Shown here: positions 1 to 6,536 of the stretch, one piece after another
How the letters are laid out: the number at the start of each line of letters is the position of its first letter
Position numbering within the stretch: the first letter of the stretch is position 1
NCBI GenBank assembly: GCA_900546085.1
Contig: URBS01000062.1
Span: 1 to 12,293, forward strand
Direction of reading: 5' to 3'
Length of the DNA: 12,293 nucleotides
Source: an uncultured Collinsella sp.
Lineage (GTDB): Bacteria; Actinomycetota; Coriobacteriia; Coriobacteriales; Coriobacteriaceae
Translations under genes and position numbers: made by a program
Notes under the pieces: model-generated
Databases searched by the model: none
The model's input: only the letters and a program-made list of their open reading frames with translations
Told to the model about the DNA's origin: nothing

Positions 1-390
1 GATGGCCTGACGATTCTGGGCGGGGAGCCTATGGAACCCGAGAACCAGGCGGGGCTCGTTGATTTCATTGAGCGTGTTCGTGCCGCTTATCCCGTGGAGT
101 CGGGGAAGACTATTTGGTGCTTTACCGGCGACGTGCTCGAGGAACTTATGCCGGGCGGTCGTCACTATACCGAGGTGACGGACCGCATTCTCGCCTGCCT
201 CGATATGTTGGTGGACGGTCCGTTCGTTCAGGATCTGTACGATATCTCGTTGCGCTTTAGGGGTTCGAGCAATCAGCGCGTGATTGATATGAACGCCACG
301 CGTGCCCGTGCCGAGCGTGAGAACATTGCGCTTTGCGACGCCGTGGAGCTTTGGCGGGACGATCCGGTCTATTCGACCCATACTATGTAG
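1..390 (+). CDS. nrdG: Anaerobic ribonucleoside-triphosphate reductase activating protein NrdG (5' truncated)
   Basis: This is the C-terminal 129 residues of a radical-SAM activase that installs the glycyl radical on NrdD, allowing deoxynucleotide synthesis without oxygen. The reading frame is open from the first base, so the gene starts outside the window, and the N-terminal CxxxCxxC cluster motif is not visible. Visible hallmarks are GLTILGGEP at residues 2-10 of the fragment (the SAM-contacting GGE motif), IWCFTGDVLEEL after it, and the NrdG signature LVDGPF followed by a RFRGSSNQRVID block near the end. NrdG proteins are usually 155-180 residues, so roughly 30-50 residues are missing. nrdD would be expected just upstream. 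A 67-bp gap separates it from folE on the same strand. The family call is firm; only the start is unknown. Confidence 0.93.
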   Translation, partial: DGLTILGGEPMEPENQAGLVDFIERVRAAYPVESGKTIWCFTGDVLEELMPGGRHYTEVTDRILACLDMLVDGPFVQDLYDISLRFRGSSNQRVIDMNATRARAERENIALCDAVELWRDDPVYSTHTM

Positions 391-457
391 CTGACAGAGG
401 TTGCGTGCCGGCGTGGTACCATAGCGCGAACGCGAAATCGAAAAAAGTGAGGCCCAG

Positions 458-1015
458 ATGGTCGATCAGGAAAAAGTCGAGACTGCCATTAAGCTGCTGC
501 TTGAAGGTATAGGCGAAGACCCAACTCGTGAGGGCTTGCTGGAGACTCCGGCACGCGTCGCCCGTATGTATGGCGAGATTGCCGGCGGTATGGACCAGAG
601 TGCCGAGGAGCACCTATCCAAAACTTTTGCCGTCGCTTCGAACGATTTGGTTATCGAGCGCGACATTACGTTTTACTCGCTGTGCGAGCACCATCTGCTG
701 CCGTTTTATGGCAAGGCCGCCATTGGTTATATCCCTAACGGTCGGGTGGCTGGGCTTTCCAAGCTCGCCCGCACGGTTGAGGTTTATGCCCGCCGTCTGC
801 AGCTGCAGGAGCAGCTGTGTGCGCAGGTTGCCGACGCTCTCATGGATTATCTCGCTCCCCAGGGAGCGATTGTGCTCATGGAGGCTGAGCATATGTGCAT
901 GACCATGCGCGGCGTGCAAAAGCCCGGCACCAAGACCGTGACGCTCGCTCGCCGCGGTGTCTTTGAGACCGACCCCGCGCTCGAGGAGCGTTTCTTTAGG
1001 ATGCTGGGCCGCTAA
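458..1015 (+). CDS. folE: GTP cyclohydrolase I (FolE)
   Basis: It converts GTP to 7,8-dihydroneopterin triphosphate, the first step of tetrahydrofolate synthesis, in the cytoplasm. The 185-residue length fits a compact bacterial FolE. The zinc and active-site residues are all visible: Cys76 and His79 in [12 protein letters not shown], with the catalytic-type His78 between them, and Cys147 in [11 protein letters not shown]. The 71-residue distance from Cys76 to Cys147 equals the distance between the E. coli zinc cysteines. The GLSKLAR segment (residues 99-105) is also typical of the family. The ATG is preceded by a short GAGG Shine-Dalgarno at 449-452. The next gene begins 2 bp after the stop, so translational coupling is likely. 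A TACCAT hexamer at 417-422 is a possible -10 but has no well-spaced -35. Confidence 0.97.
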   Translation: MVDQEKVETAIKLLLEGIGEDPTREGLLETPARVARMYGEIAGGMDQSAEEHLSKTFAVASNDLVIERDITFYSLCEHHLLPFYGKAAIGYIPNGRVAGLSKLARTVEVYARRLQLQEQLCAQVADALMDYLAPQGAIVLMEAEHMCMTMRGVQKPGTKTVTLARRGVFETDPALEERFFRMLGR

Positions 1016-1017
1016 CC

Positions 1018-1599
1018 ATGAGGGTCGTCAACGACTTTGCATCGAAGACCGATGAGGGGACGTCGCGTCGCGGCTTTATGGCTTCGGGCCTGACTCCCTT
1101 TGGTGCCATGCCTCGCATTGATTACATTTGTGCCAACGGGCTGTTCCGTCGGCACCTGGGCAACATTGCACAGTTGGAATCGGGGCGCATCTTCTGCCGC
1201 CACGGTATTGACCATCTTCTCGATGTCGCTCGCATTATGTGGATCAAGAATCTCGAGGAAGAGCTCGAATTTGACCGCGAGGTCATCTACGCCACGGCAC
1301 TTCTTCACGATATCGGCAAAGATGAACAGTACGAATCGGGTATATCCCATGATGTTGCAAGCGAACGCGTCGCTGATGCGATTCTCGGTGGCATGCCCGA
1401 TGACGTGGCGTTTGAGCCGGCCGATGCTGCAGCCATTAAGACGGCCATTCTGGGCCATCGAAAGCTGCGCGTGAACAGCCAACCGCTTGAGCGTCTGCTC
1501 TATGCAGCCGACAAAGCATCGCGCGCCTGCTTTGCATGTCCCGCGCGCAATGCTTGCAACTGGAGCGACGATAAAAAGAATCTGTCGATTCGCGTGTAG
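1018..1599 (+). CDS. HD-domain metal-dependent phosphohydrolase in the folate cluster
   Basis: This 193-residue protein belongs to the HD superfamily of metal-dependent phosphohydrolases. The metal-binding pattern is visible as His62/His66 in RHGIDH, His97-Asp98 in ALLHDIGK, His111-Asp112, and Asp165 in YAADKASR. The C-terminus carries three cysteines, C171, C174 and C180 (CFACPARNAC), a possible extra metal site. It starts 2 bp after the folE stop and ends 43 bp before folB, so it is almost certainly co-expressed with them. Its substrate is not known. A pterin or dihydroneopterin phosphate is inferred from position and from the precedent of archaeal MptB, an HD-domain enzyme acting on dihydroneopterin cyclic phosphate. 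The start is uncertain: the conserved region begins near Met31 (1108), but the coupled ATG at 1018 is kept. It could instead be a nucleotidase or a housekeeping HD protein. Confidence 0.85.
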   Translation: MRVVNDFASKTDEGTSRRGFMASGLTPFGAMPRIDYICANGLFRRHLGNIAQLESGRIFCRHGIDHLLDVARIMWIKNLEEELEFDREVIYATALLHDIGKDEQYESGISHDVASERVADAILGGMPDDVAFEPADAAAIKTAILGHRKLRVNSQPLERLLYAADKASRACFACPARNACNWSDDKKNLSIRV

Positions 1600-1642
1600 T
1601 TAGTTTGCGCGGTCGGGGTTCTAAACGAAGGAGACGATCGCG

Positions 1643-2128
1643 ATGAGTAACAAGAAACTGCCCGAGAATGCAACCAAGACTGAAGGCGCCGAGCTCGCCC
1701 GCCGTGGAAGGGGCGAAATATCCGCCGCAACGGCGGTGCCCCACGTGAGCTATGACGATCTGCGCCATGCCGACCGTATTGTCATTGACGGTCTTGAGGT
1801 TTTTGCCAACCATGGCGTGTATCCCGAGGAGAACGCGCTGGGCCAGAAGTTCATCGTTTCTCTGGTTCTCTATGCCGATCTGCGCGCGGCGGGGGAGCAC
1901 GATAACCTGGACGCCTCGATTGACTATGGCTCGGTGTGCCACGATGTCGATGGCTATCTGCGCGAGCATACGTTTAAACTCATCGAGGCGGCAGCCGAGG
2001 GGACAGCCCAGATGCTGCTGCGCCGCTATCCCTCGCTGCTTGGTGTGCGCATCAAGCTCGATAAGCCGTGGGCGCCTGTTGGCCTGCCCTTGGCAAGCTG
2101 TGGCGTCGAGATCGAGCGCGTGCGCTAG
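1643..2128 (+). CDS. folB: Dihydroneopterin aldolase (FolB)
   Basis: It cleaves 7,8-dihydroneopterin to 6-hydroxymethyl-7,8-dihydropterin and glycolaldehyde in folate synthesis. Active-site positions align with the S. aureus enzyme at a constant offset of 41: Glu63 (E22, after NHGVYPE), Tyr95 in IDYGSV (Y54), Glu115 in KLIEAAAE (E74) and Lys141 in KLDKPWAP (K100). FolB enzymes are about 120 residues; this one is 161 because about 45 extra residues, charged and low in hydrophobicity, precede the domain. The ATG has a good GAAGGAG ribosome binding site just upstream, which supports the long form. No folK or folP follows: the gene ends 6 bp from a convergent gene, so those enzymes must be encoded elsewhere. 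Confidence 0.93.
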   Translation: MSNKKLPENATKTEGAELARRGRGEISAATAVPHVSYDDLRHADRIVIDGLEVFANHGVYPEENALGQKFIVSLVLYADLRAAGEHDNLDASIDYGSVCHDVDGYLREHTFKLIEAAAEGTAQMLLRRYPSLLGVRIKLDKPWAPVGLPLASCGVEIERVR

Positions 2129-2134
2129 CTGACT

Positions 2135-2911
2135 CTAGAGTTCGTTGGCGGGCGGTTTTTTGAGTCGCTGCGACAGAGCTCTATTGTTGGGGCAGTACGT
2201 GTCGAGCAGGGCGTGAAACCGCTGATTGTGGCTTGGCTCGAGCAAGTGGGCGAGCTCGTGGGCGACAACCATGTCGAGGCATTCGACAGGGTAGGCGGCG
2301 AGCTCGCGCGCGATGCGAATGGCGCCGGATTTGGGCGTGCAGGAGCCCCAACGTGTTTTCATGCTGCGTACGGAAACGCGGGATACGGCGACACCCATTG
2401 CGATTTCGTATGCGTGCACCATATCACGCAGCGCCGATGTGACTTCGGACGTATAGAGCTGGTCGATGTGGGTCTGGAGTTCTTTGGGCGTTAGGCCGTC
2501 GAGGGCTGTGCGCTGCTTTGCCTGCGTGCGCCCACTTGGCTCATCGGTACCCATAAAACTTGCGAAGGTGGCCTGTTTGGGTCGCGGTGCGGGTGATGCA
2601 AAGTTGTGATCGAGTGCGTCCTGTACCGTGATGGGCTTGCCCCAAAGTGCAATGATGGACGAGGGGCTGAGCGGCTCTCGCGCCGTCGCCTGACGTTGCT
2701 CGCGCTGGGCAAGTCGGCTGATAATCCAGGCGCTGTTGCGCTTCACAAACGCTTCGATACGCTCGCGGCTGGCGCCGAGCGGTGCGCTTGCGTGGACCTC
2801 ACCGCTCGATGTGACGCGTAGGTTGAAGTTCTTGACGCACTTTTTGGTAACGACGACGGGGATGGGCGTCCCATCCGGTCGGGATGCGGAAATCGTAAAC
2901 TGCTGCGTCAA
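2135..2911 (-). CDS. YgjP/M48-like (DUF45) zinc metallopeptidase
   Basis: This is a predicted cytoplasmic zinc-dependent protease of the YgjP/DUF45 group, about 258 residues with the start chosen here. The zinc site is HELAH (His218, Glu219, His222) with a third ligand candidate at His228 in the following HNQRFH stretch. An upstream RWGSC motif near residues 187-191 is also characteristic of the group. The start is inferred as TTG at 2911-2909: an AAAGGA Shine-Dalgarno lies 6 nt upstream at 2923-2918, and the predicted domain begins right after it (TQQFTISASRPDG). An upstream in-frame ATG at 2974 would place the start inside a strong hairpin and has no clear ribosome binding site. It follows the dipeptidase gene on the same strand and may be co-transcribed past that hairpin. 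Its natural substrate cannot be told from sequence. Confidence 0.85.
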   Translation of the reverse strand: MTQQFTISASRPDGTPIPVVVTKKCVKNFNLRVTSSGEVHASAPLGASRERIEAFVKRNSAWIISRLAQREQRQATAREPLSPSSIIALWGKPITVQDALDHNFASPAPRPKQATFASFMGTDEPSGRTQAKQRTALDGLTPKELQTHIDQLYTSEVTSALRDMVHAYEIAMGVAVSRVSVRSMKTRWGSCTPKSGAIRIARELAAYPVECLDMVVAHELAHLLEPSHNQRFHALLDTYCPNNRALSQRLKKPPANEL

Positions 2912-2933
2912 AAGCGGTCCTTTGGATTGGGGA

Positions 2934-2969
2934 CGGGCCGGCATGTCGACCGTTCGGCATGCCGGCCCG
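2934..2969 (-). terminator. Strong GC-rich hairpin between dipeptidase and metallopeptidase genes
   Basis: A perfect 12-bp inverted repeat (CGGGCCGGCATG at 2934-2945, CATGCCGGCCCG at 2958-2969) continues inward through one G-U and three Watson-Crick pairs to a 4-nt loop at 2950-2953. It lies 17 bp beyond the dipeptidase stop on the minus strand and ahead of the likely TTG start of the metallopeptidase. No U-tract follows on either strand, so it may be a U-less terminator, an attenuator or a 3'-end stabilising hairpin rather than a classic Rho-independent terminator. Confidence 0.6.
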
Positions 2970-2985
2970 CTCAAGGGATGTGAAA

Positions 2986-3999
2986 TTAATAACGCTCAAA
3001 GAAGGCAAGCGCGTTGTCGCTGCAGAGCTTTTGCATCACGGTCTTGCCGAAATGTTTGGAGAGCATGTTCTGGAACTCGGGCATCATGCTGGCATCGGAG
3101 AGGAAGGCGGGCACAGTGGCGCCGTCCCAGTCGCCACCGAGTGCGATGACGTCCTCGCCGCCCAGGTCGAGCCAGTGCTCGATATGTGCCGCTAGCTGGT
3201 CGAAGGTGACGTCTGCGGCGGTCTTTTTGGTTGCGTCGTTGGAAAGGAACTCGCTGCAGTAGTTGAGGCCGACGATACCACCCATGTCGCGAATGGTGCG
3301 GAACTGGTCGTCGGTAAGGTTGCGTTTGGCGCCGCAAACCGCACGGGAGTTGGAGTGGCTGGCGACGAAGGGACGCGTGGCGCGGGCGACAACCTCGTCA
3401 AAGCACTCATCGTTGAGGTGGGAGACGTCAAGCACCATGCCGGCGTGCTCCATCTGCGTAAGTGCCTCGATGCCGGCGGCGGTGAGGCCGGCGTGGGTAT
3501 CGTGTCCGCTCGCGAGTGGCCCCTGCGCATTCCAGCTGAGTGACGACATGAGTACGCCCAAGCTCTTGAGCACCTCGATCAACGCGGGGTCCTTGGCAAA
3601 GAACGTGGCGTTTTCGATGGTGTGGATGCAGGCGACTTTGCCGTCCTTGAGCGCGGGGCGAATGTCTGCGGCGCTGCGCACGTTGACCATGCGGTCGTGG
3701 TTGAGCATGGCTTGGCCGCTCATGTGCGCCATGATTTGCGCCTGGAAGCGCGCGGCGTGGGCGGTGGGAATCTCGTCGGGGACAAACGTGGCGAAGCACT
3801 GTGCCCATGGCGTGTTGCCGATCTTTGCGAGCGAGATGGCGCAGGCATTGCCCTCGATGAGGTCGAAATCTTGCGGATGCGTTTCGTCGCCGGGGAAATA
3901 ACCGTCGGTGCCGGCGGTAAAGCGCAGGTCGAGATCGAGCGTGGCCCAGCCGATGCGGTCAGCGGTGTCGCAGTGTAGGTCAAATACGGGATATGCCAT
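2986..3999 (-). CDS. Membrane dipeptidase (renal dipeptidase-like, peptidase family M19)
   Basis: This 337-residue zinc dipeptidase of family M19 (amidohydrolase fold) hydrolyses dipeptides, in bacteria possibly L/D or D/D forms. Metal and catalytic residues are in order: His9 and Asp11 in DLHCDT, bridging Glu129 in IHTIEN, His194 in DVSHLND, His215 in ASHSNSRAV, and an Asp at 290-292 in GGDWDG. There is no signal peptide or membrane segment, so despite the family name the product looks cytoplasmic. The start is the ATG at 3999, where GGAGG ends 4 nt upstream and the conserved domain begins at once; an ATG 30 bp further upstream only adds ten unconserved residues. It is transcribed divergently from the slyD-like gene. 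A GC-rich hairpin follows its stop. Confidence 0.93.
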   Translation of the reverse strand: MAYPVFDLHCDTADRIGWATLDLDLRFTAGTDGYFPGDETHPQDFDLIEGNACAISLAKIGNTPWAQCFATFVPDEIPTAHAARFQAQIMAHMSGQAMLNHDRMVNVRSAADIRPALKDGKVACIHTIENATFFAKDPALIEVLKSLGVLMSSLSWNAQGPLASGHDTHAGLTAAGIEALTQMEHAGMVLDVSHLNDECFDEVVARATRPFVASHSNSRAVCGAKRNLTDDQFRTIRDMGGIVGLNYCSEFLSNDATKKTAADVTFDQLAAHIEHWLDLGGEDVIALGGDWDGATVPAFLSDASMMPEFQNMLSKHFGKTVMQKLCSDNALAFFERY

Positions 4000-4040
4000 G
4001 GTTCCTCCGGTTGCAGCGTTTCTTTGCAAACTGTCTTTGA

Positions 4041-4061
4041 ATTGTATGACTAGGGTATAGT
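4041..4061. promoter_or_regulatory. Possible divergent promoter region between dipeptidase and slyD-like genes
   Basis: An AT-rich patch in the 120-bp divergent gap holds a good -10 hexamer for each direction: TATAGT at 4056-4061 on the plus strand, ahead of the slyD-like gene, and TACAAT at 4046-4041 on the minus strand, ahead of the dipeptidase. Neither has a convincing -35 at 16-18 bp, so the assignment rests on position and the -10 matches. If both are real, the two promoters overlap and would interfere with each other. Confidence 0.35.
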
Positions 4062-4119
4062 TAGCGCCATATGTTCACGGCGGCCCGCGTTGTGCGCCGC
4101 TCTTATCACGGAGGTTACC

Positions 4120-4548
4120 ATGTCCAACCAGGGCAAGAAGGTCAAGACTCATTATCGCGGCACGCTCGACGACGGCACGCAGTTCGATAGCTCCTACGAT
4201 CGCGGCGAGCCGCTGGAGTTCACCTGCGGCGCCGGTCAGATGATCAAGGGCTTCGACGCCGCTGTTGTCGACATGCAGGTGGGCGAGAAGAAGACCGTGC
4301 ACATTCCTGCTGCCGATGCTTACGGCGAGCACAATCCCGAGATGGTTTTGACCTTCCCGGCCGAACAGGTTCCCAACATCGAGCAGATCGAGAAGGGCAT
4401 GAAGCTCTTCCTGTCCACACCGAGCGGCATGCCCGTCCCCGCTGTGGTCATCGACGTAACGCCCGAGGCCGTGACGCTCGACGCCAACCACGAGCTGGCC
4501 GGCAAGGACCTCAACTTTGATATCGAGCTCGTTGAGGCCGAGGGTTAG
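4120..4548 (+). CDS. slyD: SlyD-like FKBP-type peptidyl-prolyl cis-trans isomerase
   Basis: This 142-residue folding helper of the FKBP family catalyses proline isomerisation; SlyD relatives also act as chaperones and nickel-binding proteins. The FKBP core is split by an insert-in-flap region (about residues 68-120). The N-terminal part shows VKTHYRGTLDDGTQFDSS and GQMIKGFDAAV, and the C-terminal part has the SlyD signature NHELAGKDLNFDIELV. It lacks the His/Cys-rich C-terminal tail of E. coli SlyD, so any nickel binding would depend on the folded domains. The ATG at 4120 has a strong CGGAGG ribosome binding site; an ATG 30 bp upstream lacks one. It is followed after only 3 bp by a UreE-like gene, implying one operon that ends at the terminator near 5144-5186. 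Confidence 0.92.
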   Translation: MSNQGKKVKTHYRGTLDDGTQFDSSYDRGEPLEFTCGAGQMIKGFDAAVVDMQVGEKKTVHIPAADAYGEHNPEMVLTFPAEQVPNIEQIEKGMKLFLSTPSGMPVPAVVIDVTPEAVTLDANHELAGKDLNFDIELVEAEG

Positions 4549-4551
4549 AGT

Positions 4552-5130
4552 ATGCCTGAACGCTTGGTTTCGACGACATGCTTGGGAAATCTCAACGATC
4601 CGTCCTATGAACTCCTGCTTCGCCGGAAGTTGGGCGGCGTCTTTGAAGTTGACGAGCTGCTGCTCGATTGGGACCGGGCTGATGTATGCGCGCTTGTGGG
4701 CGTGACGGAGCTGGGGCGCACAGTCGATGTTCGGCTGGATACTGCCGACGGCGGTCGTCTTGCCGACGGTGACGTGCTCGCCATCGACCGTTCGGGCATG
4801 GAGCCCGTGGCGGTTGTCGTGCGCCTGCGCAGCGCCGAGGTTTATTTGGTCGAAGTTGACCGCATGGACCCGATTGCGCTCGCGCATGCGTGCTGGGAGA
4901 TCGGCAATATGCACGCGCCGCTTTTCCGAGGCGATTCGGACGAGCATACCGTGCGCATGTATACGCCGGTGCAGCCTGTTTTGGGCCGCATGCTCCGGGG
5001 CGTCGAGGGCGTTCGGCTCTCGGTGGTTACCCGTGAACTCGATGCGGACCGGCGCTTTGCGTCGAGTGCGGCGGATGCCGTTGTGAGTATGGCTCCAGAC
5101 TTTACGATCGTAAAAAAGGCGCGCGGTTAA
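4552..5130 (+). CDS. UreE-like nickel metallochaperone
   Basis: This 192-residue protein resembles urease accessory protein UreE, which binds nickel and delivers it to a metalloenzyme. The N-terminal half has the UreE pattern of a strand-rich domain ending in GGRLADGDVLAID (about residues 67-79). The second half has the metal-site motif, DPIALAHACWEIGNMHAPLF, in which His121 corresponds to the conserved GNRHxP histidine, followed by a VRMYTPVQPVLGRML helix and an FASS tail. The usual Arg of GNRH is Met here, and there is no His-rich tail. No urease genes are in the window. It is 3 bp downstream of a slyD-like gene and just upstream of a terminator, so the two form a bicistronic unit. The family call rests on motif reading; the client enzyme is unknown ([NiFe] hydrogenase and urease are candidates). 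Confidence 0.7.
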   Translation: MPERLVSTTCLGNLNDPSYELLLRRKLGGVFEVDELLLDWDRADVCALVGVTELGRTVDVRLDTADGGRLADGDVLAIDRSGMEPVAVVVRLRSAEVYLVEVDRMDPIALAHACWEIGNMHAPLFRGDSDEHTVRMYTPVQPVLGRMLRGVEGVRLSVVTRELDADRRFASSAADAVVSMAPDFTIVKKARG

Positions 5131-5143
5131 CGTGCGTATGAGT

Positions 5144-5186
5144 AAGGCGGACTTTGAGAGGCAACTATTCAAAGTCCGTCTTTCTG
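5144..5186 (+). terminator. Rho-independent terminator after the slyD-ureE-like pair
   Basis: A 10-bp perfect inverted repeat (CGGACTTTGA at 5148-5157, TCAAAGTCCG at 5169-5178) is extended outward by four more pairs, one of them G-U, to 5144/5182. The loop is 11 nt and a pyrimidine-rich TCTTTCTGTT stretch follows. It lies 13 bp after the UreE-like stop, so the following HAD gene probably depends on read-through or a promoter within the 27 bp left before its start. Confidence 0.8.
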
Positions 5187-5213
5187 TTGATGAGATGCTG
5201 TGGGGGAAAGCAT

Positions 5214-6011
5214 ATGGGTCTTGAGGGAATCAAGCTGATTGCATGCGATTTGGACGGCACGTTGCTGCATCCGGGGGAGCACGAGCCGCGTTCCGAGGCC
5301 TTTGAGCTCATCGATGAACTGCATCGTCGCGGCATTGTGTTTATGCCGGCGAGTGGTCGCCAATATGCGAGCCTGCGCCACCTGTTTGCCCCGGTGGCCG
5401 ACGAGCTTGCCTATGTGTGCGAAAACGGCGCCCTGGTCATGAGCGAGGGGCGCGCCGTCGTCAAGCGCTCTATGGATCGCGACCTGGCGATGGATATCGC
5501 GAATGCCGTGGTCGCCTACCCCCATGCCGACGTTACCCTTTCCTGCGAGGGGCACCTCTACACCATAAGCGGCAACGATGCGTTCGTCGACCATTTGCGC
5601 TACGAGGTCCATTGCGATGTGGCGGTGGTCGACCGCCCCGAGGACATTGACGAGGACGTCATTAAGATTGCCTTCCAGACGCCCGAGGCGGATCAGCCGG
5701 CAGCCCTGGAGTATTTCGAGCACCTCTTTAGCGACCGAGTCGATGTCATGACATCGGGAACCGAATGGACGGACTTTATCGGTTTCGGTTCGGGCAAGGG
5801 CTCCGCGCTTGCCGATTACGGTCGTGCCCTGGGTATTTCGCCCGATGAGATGATGGCGTTTGGCGATAACGAAAACGACCGCGACATGCTCAACGTCGTG
5901 GGCCATCCTTATCTAATGGAGAGCTGCAATCCCTCTACGTGTGGCATCAACGACCGCGTCCGTTACGTGCACGCGGTCGAAGAAGAACTGCGCCGTCTGC
6001 TCGCCGAGTAG
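5214..6011 (+). CDS. Cof-type HAD-superfamily hydrolase (Cof subfamily IIB)
   Basis: This 265-residue cytoplasmic phosphatase of the HAD superfamily, Cof/YbjI type, has all four motifs: Asp12 and Asp14 in ACDLDGTLL, Ser47 in PASGRQ, Lys195 in GSGKGSAL, and GDNENDRDML (residues 217-226) for magnesium binding. The central region between motifs II and III is the expected C2B cap. Family members dephosphorylate small metabolites such as sugar phosphates, pyridoxal phosphate or flavin intermediates; the substrate cannot be assigned here. The start is the ATG at 5214, preceded by GGGGGAAAG and immediately by the conserved domain; an in-frame ATG at 5154 would sit inside the terminator. It converges on the PerR-like gene across a large palindrome. 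Confidence 0.92.
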   Translation: MGLEGIKLIACDLDGTLLHPGEHEPRSEAFELIDELHRRGIVFMPASGRQYASLRHLFAPVADELAYVCENGALVMSEGRAVVKRSMDRDLAMDIANAVVAYPHADVTLSCEGHLYTISGNDAFVDHLRYEVHCDVAVVDRPEDIDEDVIKIAFQTPEADQPAALEYFEHLFSDRVDVMTSGTEWTDFIGFGSGKGSALADYGRALGISPDEMMAFGDNENDRDMLNVVGHPYLMESCNPSTCGINDRVRYVHAVEEELRRLLAE

Positions 6012-6014
6012 GTT

Positions 6015-6084
6015 TTCGGGACATACCTAGAAATCTACTTTTTGCTGCAAAGTGCGAAAAGGTGGATTTAAGGCATGTCCCGAA
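6015..6084. repeat. 70-bp imperfect palindrome between convergent genes
   Basis: The outer arms are perfect (TTCGGGACAT at 6015-6024, ATGTCCCGAA at 6075-6084). Pairing continues inward with small interruptions: CCT with AGG, AAATCTAC with GTGGATTT (one wobble), and TTTTT with AAAAG, leaving a loop of about 13 nt. It fills the 76 bp between the HAD stop and the PerR-like stop. It can act as a bidirectional terminator, since T-runs occur in the stem, or it may be a copy of a dispersed intergenic palindrome. The palindrome is seen directly; its role is inferred. Confidence 0.7.
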
Positions 6085-6087
6085 CAT

Positions 6088-6468
6088 CTACCGGCAGTCG
6101 GGGCAGAGACCCTCGAAGATGGTGTAGTGCGACGTGACGTGCCAGCCGATTTGCTCGGACGCCTTGGTGTCGAGTTGGGCATCGAAGGGGAGCGGTACGT
6201 CGATGACGCGGCTGCACGAGGTGCAGATGATATGCGCATGCGGCTCGATCGTGCGATCGAAGCGGTTGCCGCCCGGCGTCTTGATGGAGAGGATCTCCCC
6301 GGCGTCGGCCAAGAGATTGAGGTTGCGGTAGACCGTACCGCGGCTGATTTTGTCATCCTGCGCGCGCACGACGTTGTAGATTTCGTCGGCGGTGGGATGG
6401 TTATAGCTTTGGCGCACGGCGTCAAGAACCAGCTTTCGCTGCCTGGTATTCCTTCTTTGCACCGCCAT
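6088..6468 (-). CDS. Fur-family transcriptional regulator, PerR-like
   Basis: This 126-residue metal-dependent repressor of the Fur family starts with a winged-helix domain (about residues 8-65, with HPTADEIY and ISRGTVYRNLNLL as recognition-helix region) followed by a dimerisation domain. The structural zinc site is Cys82, Cys85, Cys122 and Cys125. Regulatory-site residues match B. subtilis PerR at near-constant offset: His24, Asp71, His77, His79 and Asp90. Asp rather than Glu at the Asp90 position (PerR Asp104) is the feature associated with peroxide sensing, which favours PerR over a true iron-sensing Fur, though this is an inference. It is the last gene of a minus-strand run and has its own AT-rich upstream region. 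Peroxide-defence targets are not in the window. Confidence 0.88.
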   Translation of the reverse strand: MAVQRRNTRQRKLVLDAVRQSYNHPTADEIYNVVRAQDDKISRGTVYRNLNLLADAGEILSIKTPGGNRFDRTIEPHAHIICTSCSRVIDVPLPFDAQLDTKASEQIGWHVTSHYTIFEGLCPDCR

Positions 6469-6504
6469 GCGCCTCGCCTCTTTTCTATCAACGGTCGTAG
6501 GTAA

Positions 6505-6536
6505 ATGATACCGTATTTAGCACACAATACTAATAA
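6505..6536 (-). promoter_or_regulatory. Candidate promoter and operator of the PerR-like gene
   Basis: Reading the minus strand, TTAGTA (6533-6528) and TATCAT (6510-6505) are separated by 17 bp, with a good -10 and a weak -35. The overlapping 15-mer at 6536-6522 matches 9 of 14 defined positions of the PerR box consensus (TTATAATnATTATAA), mostly in its left half. The site overlaps the last codon of the acylphosphatase gene. Autoregulation is plausible but weakly supported. Confidence 0.35.

Noticed and set aside
391..457. A promoter for folE
   Set aside because: TACCAT at 417-422 has no -35 at a usable spacing; CTGACA at 391-396 is 20 bp away. folE may be read from nrdG.
2129..2165. T-run and ACTCTAGAGT palindrome at the folB and metallopeptidase convergent ends as a terminator
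   Set aside because: The T-run at 2156-2161 is coding (Lys-Lys on the minus strand), and no GC-rich stem directly precedes it.
4075..5172. A 365-codon open frame on the minus strand opposite the slyD-ureE-like pair
   Set aside because: It spans two well-supported genes and a terminator and shows no family motifs.
5154..5213. An upstream ATG for the HAD phosphatase
   Set aside because: It lies in the terminator stem and adds 20 unconserved residues; the ATG at 5214 has a G-rich ribosome binding site.
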